From: Iodobacter fluviatilis
GTDB taxonomy: Bacteria > Pseudomonadota > Gammaproteobacteria > Burkholderiales > Chitinibacteraceae
DNA length: 64,000 nt
Assembly (NCBI RefSeq): GCF_004194535.1
Contig: NZ_CP025781.1
Coordinates: 4,154,001 to 4,218,000 of the forward strand
Direction of reading: 5' to 3'
Under the pieces are notes generated by a model, which did no database searches, was not told the DNA's origin, and worked only from the letters and a program-made list of their open reading frames with translations. Both the position numbers and the translations under genes were made by a program. This document shows positions 57,360 through 64,000 of this stretch, one piece after another. Position 1 is the stretch's first letter. Each line of letters opens with the position of its first letter.

Positions 57360-58225
57360 CAGTTAAGGGCAGGCTGTTTAGAAAGGAGTGTCATTAATTG
57401 GGCTAATTTCTGGCGCATTTCACGACGGTCAACCACCATATCTAAAGCGCCTTTTTCCAGCAAGAATTCTGCGCGTTGAAAGCCCTCTGGCAGGGTTTCA
57501 CGAACGGTTTGCTCGATCACACGCTGGCCGGCAAAACCAATCAACGCGCCAGGCTCTGCCATCACAACGTCACCTAAAAAGGCAAAGGAGGCTGAAACAC
57601 CACCCATTGTTGGGTCGGTTAGAATAGAAATAAAAGGCAGTTTTTTATCGGCCAGCTTGGTTAAAATTGCGCTGGTTTTGGTCATCTGCATCAGCGAATT
57701 CAAGCCTTCTTGCATCCGTGCGCCACCTGAAGCCGACACACAAATAAAAGGGATATTGTTTTCGATAGCCACCCGCACGCCACGAACAAAGCGCTCGCCA
57801 ACCACCGAGCCCATCGAACCACCAATAAACTTAAACTCAAATGCAGCCATCACAACCGGCACATTTAAAATAGCGCCCTGCATTACAACCAGTGCATCGT
57901 CTTCGCCCGTTGCTTCTTGTGCCGCACTCAGCCTATCGCTATATTTTTTGCTATCTTTAAATTTCAGCACGTCCAGCGGCTTGACTTCAGCTCCAATTTC
58001 AAACCGGCCTTCTTGATCGAGCAAGATATCCAAACGGCGGCGTGCGGCTACCGCATTGTGGTAATCACACTTTGGGCATACTTCTAAGTTGTTTTCTAAA
58101 TCAGTACGGTATAAAACCGCGCTGCAAGCAGGGCATTTATGCCATAAGCCCTCAGGCACACCTGACTTGGTCACCGTAGTGCGAATCTTAATCTTCGGCG
58201 GAAGCAGTTTTTGCAGCCAGCTCAT
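57359..58225 (-). CDS. accD: acetyl-CoA carboxylase carboxyltransferase subunit beta
   Basis: Forms malonyl-CoA with AccA. The 288-residue protein has the N-terminal zinc ribbon (Cys31, Cys34, Cys50, Cys53 in CPAC and CPKC) and the crotonase-like core with [18 protein letters not shown] and [12 protein letters not shown]. It lies 109 bases after trpA, past a palindrome. Confidence 0.96.
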   Translation of the reverse strand: MSWLQKLLPPKIKIRTTVTKSGVPEGLWHKCPACSAVLYRTDLENNLEVCPKCDYHNAVAARRRLDILLDQEGRFEIGAEVKPLDVLKFKDSKKYSDRLSAAQEATGEDDALVVMQGAILNVPVVMAAFEFKFIGGSMGSVVGERFVRGVRVAIENNIPFICVSASGGARMQEGLNSLMQMTKTSAILTKLADKKLPFISILTDPTMGGVSASFAFLGDVVMAEPGALIGFAGQRVIEQTVRETLPEGFQRAEFLLEKGALDMVVDRREMRQKLAQLMTLLSKQPALN

Positions 58226-58280
58226 TGTTATTTCTCCATCAGCAGCACTTTAATAAACTAGCAAATGAGGCCTTGTAGAT

Positions 58281-58310
58281 ATACGGAGAACAGCATGCTG
58301 TTCTCCGTAT
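58281..58310. repeat. perfect palindrome between trpA and accD
   Basis: ATACGGAGAACAG followed by CATG and CTGTTCTCCGTAT, a 30-bp perfect palindrome. No U-tract. It could tune expression of accD relative to the trp genes or bind a dimeric protein. Confidence 0.75.
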
Positions 58311-58334
58311 TCTGCGCTGGCCATCAACACTTGT

Positions 58335-59138
58335 TTAAGCGCGTGCGGTGTCCATCGCGGCACGAATGCCGGTAAGAAAGTCTGTTAATCGATCAGCTAG
58401 GCCTTCTTCGCCCGCCTCAGCTTCTTTTACTAAACGTGAGCCAATCACAACCGCATCGGCCACACCAGCCACGGCTTTTGCCGTTGCTGCATCACTAATC
58501 CCAAAACCCACGCCTACGGGAATATTGAGATATTCTTTGATAACACTGAGTTTTTCAGTGACATCTTTAATATCAAGATTGGCCGAACCTGTTACACCCT
58601 TCAGCGAAACATAGTACACGTAACCTGCCGCCATCTCTGCAACCGCTTTAATTCGGGATGCATGCGTGGTGGGGGCCAGCAAAAAGATGGGGTCGATGCC
58701 GTGTGATTTAAGGATGTCGACGCGCTCCTTGGCTTCTTCAGGTGGCAAATCAACGGTTAATACCCCGTCTACGCCTGCCAATACCGCCGCCTTAGAGAAT
58801 GCTTCATAGCCCATCGCTTCCATCGGATTAGCGTAGCCCATCAATACCACCGGTGTTTCTGTATTGGTCTGGCGAAACTCAGCGACCATGCCCAGCACTT
58901 GACGCAGGGAAACGCCATGCAAAAGCGCCCGCTCTGATGCTCGCTGAATCACAGGGCCATCGGCCATCGGGTCAGAAAACGGCACGCCCAGCTCTAAAAT
59001 ATCAGCGCCACCCGCCACCAGCGCATGCATTACACCAACCGTAATACGTGGATGCGGATCTCCTGCAGTCACAAAAGGGATCAAGGCCTGGCGATTCTGG
59101 CCTTGCAAACGCGCAAACGTTGCTTGAATTCGGGACAT
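58335..59138 (-). CDS. trpA: tryptophan synthase alpha subunit
   Basis: Cleaves indole-3-glycerol phosphate to indole. The 267-residue TIM barrel has catalytic Glu49 and Asp60 in [20 protein letters not shown], and [19 protein letters not shown]. Twenty bases separate it from trpB. Confidence 0.97.
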   Translation of the reverse strand: MSRIQATFARLQGQNRQALIPFVTAGDPHPRITVGVMHALVAGGADILELGVPFSDPMADGPVIQRASERALLHGVSLRQVLGMVAEFRQTNTETPVVLMGYANPMEAMGYEAFSKAAVLAGVDGVLTVDLPPEEAKERVDILKSHGIDPIFLLAPTTHASRIKAVAEMAAGYVYYVSLKGVTGSANLDIKDVTEKLSVIKEYLNIPVGVGFGISDAATAKAVAGVADAVVIGSRLVKEAEAGEEGLADRLTDFLTGIRAAMDTARA

Positions 59139-59158
59139 AGGTCTATCCAGGGGTGTTA

Positions 59159-60382
59159 TTAAAGTTCGATACCAGTAAGGCGGGCCAATGTTGGGATATC
59201 TTTATCACCACGACCCGACAAATTCACCAAAATCACTTGATCTTTTGACATCGTTTTAGCCATCTTGGCCGCATGCGCTAATGCATGACTCGACTCAAGG
59301 GCCGGAATGATACCCTCAAAATGACAAAGATCGTGAAAAGCTGCAATCGCTTCATCATCATTAATCGCCACATACTCTGCGCGACCGATGTCTTTTAGGT
59401 AGCTATGCTCAGGCCCAACCCCCGGGTAATCCAAGCCCGCAGACACAGAATGGGTATCGCTAATCTGCCCATTTTCATCTTGCATCAAGAAGGTACGATT
59501 GCCGTGCAATACGCCTACTTTTGCGTTGGTAGTAAGGGGAGCCGCGTGACGGCCGGTTTCAATACCATCCCCGCCCGCCTCTACACCAATCAAACGTACA
59601 GATAAATCATCGACGTAGGGATAGAAAATTCCAATTGCATTAGAGCCACCGCCCACACAGGCCACCACGGCATCTGGCTGGCGACCTATCATTTCTGGCA
59701 TTTGCACCTTGCATTCATCGCCAATCACCCGTTGGAAATCACGCACCAACTGCGGATAAGGATGAGGGCCAGCACAAGTGCCGATGATGTAATAGGTTGA
59801 ATCGACATTAGTCACCCAATCACGCATCGCTTCATTCATGGCGTCTTTCAGCGTTTTGGTACCAGATTCTACGGCAACAACTTTAGCGCCCAAGAGCTTC
59901 ATACGATAGACATTGGGGGCTTGGCGCTTCACGTCTTCAGCACCCATATACACGATGCATTCCAAACCATACCGCGCCGCAACCGTAGCGGATGCCACGC
60001 CGTGCTGGCCCGCTCCCGTTTCGGCAATCACCCGTTTTTTACCCATGCGGCGAGCAAGCAGCGCTTGGCCGATGGTGTTGTTTACTTTGTGTGCGCCGGT
60101 ATGGTTTAAGTCTTCGCGTTTTAGATAAATTTGCGCGCCGCCGAGTATTTCAGACCAACGCTTGGCGTGGTAAATCGGGCTAGGGCGGCCAACATAGTGC
60201 TTGAGCTCGCTATGGTATTCAGCAACAAACTCAGGATCTTGCAGGGCTTTTTCGTACTCAATACGTAGCTCATCAAGTGCGGGAATCAAAGTTTCGGCAA
60301 CAAAAATACCGCCAAACTGGCCAAAATGACCGTGGGAATCGGGCTGCTGATAGGATTGCTGGCCGTGTGTTGTCTCAGTCAT
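59159..60382 (-). CDS. trpB: tryptophan synthase beta subunit
   Basis: PLP enzyme joining indole and serine. The 407-residue protein has the PLP lysine Lys99 in [29 protein letters not shown] and [10 protein letters not shown]. Start at the ATG at 60382, within the end of trpF (overlap of eight bases), is preferred over one two codons earlier. Confidence 0.97.
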   Translation of the reverse strand: MTETTHGQQSYQQPDSHGHFGQFGGIFVAETLIPALDELRIEYEKALQDPEFVAEYHSELKHYVGRPSPIYHAKRWSEILGGAQIYLKREDLNHTGAHKVNNTIGQALLARRMGKKRVIAETGAGQHGVASATVAARYGLECIVYMGAEDVKRQAPNVYRMKLLGAKVVAVESGTKTLKDAMNEAMRDWVTNVDSTYYIIGTCAGPHPYPQLVRDFQRVIGDECKVQMPEMIGRQPDAVVACVGGGSNAIGIFYPYVDDLSVRLIGVEAGGDGIETGRHAAPLTTNAKVGVLHGNRTFLMQDENGQISDTHSVSAGLDYPGVGPEHSYLKDIGRAEYVAINDDEAIAAFHDLCHFEGIIPALESSHALAHAAKMAKTMSKDQVILVNLSGRGDKDIPTLARLTGIEL

Positions 60383-61007
60383 GCGCATTTCTCTCTGCTT
60401 GATTAATAAACGCAGCAATTTTTGCTACATCTTTTACACCCTTGCTACTTTCTACACCGCTCGATACATCCACGGCCCAAGGTTTGACCTTGCAAATCGC
60501 TTCAAAAACATTTTCTGAATGTAAGCCACCTGACAAAATCAGGGGCAAAGGTAGCTTTTCTGGGATCAAATCCCAATCAAAAGCCTCGCCTGTACCACCT
60601 GGCACGCCATCTACAAAGGCATCAACCAATATCCCTTTACAGAGTGGCCCTACAAAGCGCTGCGCATATTCTAACAAATTTAGATCAGGCTTTACCCTTA
60701 GTGCTTTCAAATAAGGGCGGCCAAATTTCTGGCAATATTCCGGCGACTCATCACCATGAAATTGCAATAGATCCAAAGGCACGCGATCCAGTACGCCACG
60801 CACAAAGGCCGCCTCAGCATTCACAAACAAACCCACGCTACTGACAAAGGCAGGCAAGGCCGCAACAATCTGCTCAGCCATGGCGGTTTCCACATAGCGT
60901 GGGCTAGGCGGATAAAACACCAAGCCAATAGCATCTGCGCCTAAATCGGCGGAGCGTCTTGCCATTTCTGGGTCACGCAGACCGCAAATTTTAATCCGTG
61001 TTTTCAT
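60375..61007 (-). CDS. trpF: phosphoribosylanthranilate isomerase
   Basis: Third tryptophan step. The 210-residue TIM barrel shows Cys8 in KICGLRDPE, Asp129 in [14 protein letters not shown] and [10 protein letters not shown]. Only trpF, trpB, trpA are here; trpE, trpG, trpD and trpC are elsewhere, as is usual in Betaproteobacteria with split trp genes. Confidence 0.96.
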   Translation of the reverse strand: MKTRIKICGLRDPEMARRSADLGADAIGLVFYPPSPRYVETAMAEQIVAALPAFVSSVGLFVNAEAAFVRGVLDRVPLDLLQFHGDESPEYCQKFGRPYLKALRVKPDLNLLEYAQRFVGPLCKGILVDAFVDGVPGGTGEAFDWDLIPEKLPLPLILSGGLHSENVFEAICKVKPWAVDVSSGVESSKGVKDVAKIAAFINQAERNAHD

Positions 61008-61018
61008 CCATCTGCCCG

Positions 61019-61813
61019 TTAAATTAAACCATGGCGTGATTCTGGCTCGCTTGCCAAATCGAATTCAGGTGGATAGCTTACACCAGCGAGGTATAGTCCG
61101 TCTGGCATAAAGGTTGGTGGCGCGGCTGTTCTATCTTTTGCAAGGATTAATTCGGCCATCCACTCGGGCTTATCGTTGCCCTTGCCGATATGCAATAAGG
61201 CTCCAATCATATTACGTACCATATGGTGCAAGAAAGCATCGGCAGAGAAATCACAAATAATAAGATGACCTTCTTTTTGTATATTCGCCCGCGTCATGGT
61301 TTTGATCGGAGATTTAGCTTGGCACTCCGCGGCCCTAAAGCTTGTAAAATCATGCTGCCCAAGCAAATACGCTATCCCAGCCTGCATCGCTTCAAAATCT
61401 AAATCATTAAAAGTCCAGCCCATACGCCCTGACCAAAGTGCGGGGCGCACCGGATGATTGAGCAATAAATAGCGATAATGCCGAGCAAACGCCGAGAACC
61501 GCGCATGAAACCCATCCGAAACAGGCTTGGCCCATAATACGGCTACCGAATCAGGCAGAAAGCTATTCACCCCCCTCACCCACGCGGTGAGCGGGCGATT
61601 CACCTGCGTTTCAAAGTGAACAATCTGCCTCGCACCATGTACGCCGGTATCCGTACGGCCAGCGGCATGCACGCGGATGGGCTCACCCGCCATTTGGCTG
61701 AGCGCCAGCTCTAAAGCCGCCTGTACGGTCGGCAAATCTTTTTGGACTTGCCAGCCATAAAAGGCTCGGCCATCGTATTCCACTGCGAGCGCGTATTTCA
61801 TTAACATCGTCAT
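61019..61813 (-). CDS. truA: tRNA pseudouridine(38-40) synthase
   Basis: Makes pseudouridine at 38-40 in tRNA anticodon stems. The 264-residue protein has VEYDGRAFYGWQ and the catalytic Asp55 in HAAGRTDTGVHG. A start four codons later (MKYALAVEYDG) is possible. It lies 11 bases before trpF, the usual neisserial order. Confidence 0.95.
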   Translation of the reverse strand: MTMLMKYALAVEYDGRAFYGWQVQKDLPTVQAALELALSQMAGEPIRVHAAGRTDTGVHGARQIVHFETQVNRPLTAWVRGVNSFLPDSVAVLWAKPVSDGFHARFSAFARHYRYLLLNHPVRPALWSGRMGWTFNDLDFEAMQAGIAYLLGQHDFTSFRAAECQAKSPIKTMTRANIQKEGHLIICDFSADAFLHHMVRNMIGALLHIGKGNDKPEWMAELILAKDRTAAPPTFMPDGLYLAGVSYPPEFDLASEPESRHGLI

Positions 61814-61842
61814 CTACAAAGAAGCCATCTACAAAAAAATAT

Positions 61843-62469
61843 CTAATGAAGCATTAGCAAAGTGCTCAATGCCGCTGCACACAAGAACACAAGCAACAGC
61901 CAATCAAAAAAAGACAGCGACTCTACCAGAATCGAGACTTCCTGCAACTCACAAGGCTGCTCCGCAAGCGCCAATCGCTGCACAAATGTGCTCCACGTTA
62001 GTGGCTCTGCTTGGGATAAAAACTCGACCGAGAAACGCATTGTTAAGCTCAAGCGCAAAGCCCAGCGTTGCCGATTCAACCCCAAATATGCAAGTGGTCG
62101 CAATAAAACATACAGCCCAGAAAAAATCTGCGTCGAGCTTAACCTCCACAGCAGTAATTGCAAGGCCGCTAGTGCACCGATTAAACGCACGGCTTGCAGC
62201 CCACCCAAAGCCAAGCCCTCTATCGTGGGTGAGTAGCGGCTTGGCCAAAGATACTGCCCTGGCGTAGCCCAGCCATACACCAGCGCAATCGCCAACAATA
62301 AATAGCGGCAGCGTTTTAAAGTTAAGCGGCAGCGCTTAGCACAATAACTTAGGGCAAGTAAAACACATAGCGCAGAAAAGACAATGAGTGGGGTACCCTG
62401 CAAGAATTGCAAGATACACGCCACCCAAAGCCAAACTACAATTTGATTTGCAGAATGTATTCTAATCAA
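61843..62469 (-). CDS. EcfT/CbiQ-like membrane protein
   Basis: A 208-residue protein with five or six hydrophobic segments; the middle part, AALQLLLWRLSSTQIFSGLY then LNRQRWALRLSLTMRF, resembles the transmembrane component of energy-coupling-factor transporters. No ATPase or substrate-binding subunit is adjacent, so it may be a solitary relative of unknown job. The start overlaps fimV by four bases. Confidence 0.5.
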   Translation of the reverse strand: MIRIHSANQIVVWLWVACILQFLQGTPLIVFSALCVLLALSYCAKRCRLTLKRCRYLLLAIALVYGWATPGQYLWPSRYSPTIEGLALGGLQAVRLIGALAALQLLLWRLSSTQIFSGLYVLLRPLAYLGLNRQRWALRLSLTMRFSVEFLSQAEPLTWSTFVQRLALAEQPCELQEVSILVESLSFFDWLLLVFLCAAALSTLLMLH

Positions 62470-64000
62470 AGATTACCTAACAAAGCTTGCGCCTGCTTCT
62501 GCTGATCAGGGTTGCCTTCACCAAGAGCCTCTTGTAAGATTTCCCTTGCACCTTCGACATCCCCCATATCCACATACGCTTTTGCCAGATCAATTTTAGT
62601 TTGCACAGGATCATCCCCTGCAAAATCTAAACTTGATTCTGTTGTCGAAAACGCAGAATCCGACTCAAAGTTAAGTCCTAAATCACCCAAATCAATGGAT
62701 CCTTCCATTGGCAAGCTGGATGTAGTGATTTCAAGAGGCGTATCAAGAGAGAAATCAAAATCCAAACCTAAACCATCATCCGGGCTAACGGCTTCCAAGA
62801 CCTCATCGGCCCCGCCGTTAGGCGGCACGGGTTGATTTGGTGCATCATTCAAATCTAAATCAGGCAAAGTAGCCGTGATATCGGTAGCAGCTTCTGGCAT
62901 GGCATCAAGATCAAAATTCAAACCAAATGAATCATCCGCAATAGGCTCTAGGGAAGCGACCGTTTCAGCCGATGCTTTTGCTACTGATGAAGTAAAATCA
63001 ACGGGCAAGTTCAAATCAAGCATTTCATTGTCGCTAGGCGCGTCGACAAGTTTTGCCGCATCTCCTGCCACCAAGAAGTCATCCATGCCAAAATCAAGAC
63101 TGGCTAAATCATCGATGGCGGTTTTTTTTTTATCTACTGACGCAGTCATATCAAGCGTATTTGAATCAAAATCAAGCGACAAATCTAGATCTGTGAGGCT
63201 AGCTTGATGATCAACGTTTGGTGCAGCGGCCTCTACACTCATCATTTCATCAAAATCACTGACGCTACTTGCTGACGAGGATACTGGCAGCTCATCAAGC
63301 GGCAAGTCAAACTCATCAGCAGGCATAGACATATTTTCAAACACGCTAGCGGCCGTAGTTGAGGCAAAGGCCGTATTTACGGGTGCTTGGGTATAAAGCG
63401 GATTTTCTGGGTCAATTTCACGACCTTGATACGCCGCCTGCTCCCAATGCGCGCCTTTACCTGACGTCATAGCAAAGAGATCTGCCGCCAATTCTTCAAA
63501 AGACGTTTTGTCTTTTTTGGCTGCCAATATTTCCAGTAGCTTCAGGCGAATTTCGTGGCGATTTGGATCTTTAACCAAGGCATCACGTAGGATTTCCTCA
63601 GCCTGCTCGTTTCGATCGTAAGCCATATACACTTCAGCTTCAGCAATCGGATCAACCTCATCCGTATCAATGGTGCCTAGACCTTGGCGGCTAAAATCGG
63701 TAAGGAATGAGTTTTCTGTTGGCTGGGTGCTAATCACCGCACCGCCAGTATTGCCAAGCAGAGTATTAGATTTTAAATCCCCACCTGTTAATACGCTATC
63801 CGCAAACGCGCTACCTTGCCTGCGTCTCCGCGTCCAAGCAAAGCCAGCACCACCCAAAATAATCGCTGCCAAACCACCACCTAACGGCAATAAATTATCC
63901 ATTAGCGCATCTACGGTGCTAGGTTCAGCAACAGGCATTGGAGCAGGTAAAGAACGACGTACTTTCTTTGCTGGGCTAACGCTCGATGCGACACTGGCCG
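62466..64000 (-). CDS. fimV: FimV/HubP-type polar hub protein, C-terminal part
   Basis: The frame is open to the window edge, so the 5' end (LysM and signal peptide) is off-window. The visible ~511 residues have one membrane helix (LLPLGGGLAAIILGGAGFAW), a TPR-like unit (AEAEVYMAYDRNEQAEEIL), a very acidic low-complexity stretch and the FimV C-terminal motif QTKIDLAKAYVDMGDVEGAR. FimV organises type IV pili and cell-pole proteins. In many Proteobacteria it precedes truA. Confidence 0.9.
   Translation of the reverse strand, partial: ASVASSVSPAKKVRRSLPAPMPVAEPSTVDALMDNLLPLGGGLAAIILGGAGFAWTRRRRQGSAFADSVLTGGDLKSNTLLGNTGGAVISTQPTENSFLTDFSRQGLGTIDTDEVDPIAEAEVYMAYDRNEQAEEILRDALVKDPNRHEIRLKLLEILAAKKDKTSFEELAADLFAMTSGKGAHWEQAAYQGREIDPENPLYTQAPVNTAFASTTAASVFENMSMPADEFDLPLDELPVSSSASSVSDFDEMMSVEAAAPNVDHQASLTDLDLSLDFDSNTLDMTASVDKKKTAIDDLASLDFGMDDFLVAGDAAKLVDAPSDNEMLDLNLPVDFTSSVAKASAETVASLEPIADDSFGLNFDLDAMPEAATDITATLPDLDLNDAPNQPVPPNGGADEVLEAVSPDDGLGLDFDFSLDTPLEITTSSLPMEGSIDLGDLGLNFESDSAFSTTESSLDFAGDDPVQTKIDLAKAYVDMGDVEGAREILQEALGEGNPDQQKQAQALLGNL

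Overview
The window reads as a chromosomal segment from a Betaproteobacterium of the order Neisseriales, probably a Chromobacteriaceae/Chitinibacteraceae-type environmental bacterium (an Iodobacter-like organism is a guess, not a result). This rests on the gene order rpsB-tsf-pyrH-frr-uppS-cdsA-dxr-rseP-bamA-skp-lpxD-fabZ-lpxA-lpxB-rnhB, the block fimV-truA-trpF-trpB-trpA-accD-folC-SPOR-cvpA-purF, a GH9 chitobiase-like gene, and base composition that looks close to half G+C.

Layout. 1-6.5 kb: end of glpT, a small membrane protein, hldD, a frameshifted GH9 glycosidase, a broken repeat element, a PilZ-like/ung pair and an exported alpha-carbonic anhydrase. 6.6-11.3 kb: a TrmH-type methylase, an HDOD-GAF protein, a membrane methyltransferase and flagellar stator genes motB and motA. 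11.4-26.3 kb: a long minus-strand run for lipid A, outer-membrane biogenesis, isoprenoid, phospholipid and translation genes, headed by a clear rpsB promoter. 26.7-28.4 kb: trxB and an Smr-domain gene. 28.5-35 kb: an operon for lipid A modification with 4-amino-arabinose (arnT, one flippase subunit, a VanZ-like gene, arnB, arnC, and arnA split into two genes) with no arnD. 35.4-41 kb: lactate utilisation (lldR divergent from lutABC/lldEFG and lldP) with two perfect operator palindromes.

41-50.7 kb is the accessory region. A cytochrome P450 overlaps a PvcA/Dit1-family isocyanide synthase; the pair is bracketed by short GGGGTCAGA-type inverted repeats. After it come a G+C-rich methyltransferase, a periplasmic catalase-type peroxidase, an HPP membrane protein, and a decayed nitric-oxide locus (flavohaemoglobin fragment, hemerythrin, nsrR cut by a repeat). 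Then follow an orphan small ORF, a remnant of a filamentous-haemagglutinin/CdiA-type exoprotein, and two abutting inverted-repeat elements. Several copies of one ~100-bp inverted-repeat family lie at the edges of these genes.

50.7-64 kb: a CREST-type membrane hydrolase overlapping a YiiX/YebB-like hydrolase, then the minus-strand purF...fimV block, which runs off the window.

Four genes (GH9, motB, motA, rnhB) are each broken by what looks like one missing base in a C/G homopolymer between 3.2 and 11.7 kb. Because motA, motB and rnhB would not normally be lost together, consensus error is the first explanation to test; slipped-strand variation is the alternative, mainly for the 8-G tract in GH9. 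No rRNA, tRNA or CRISPR array was recognised.
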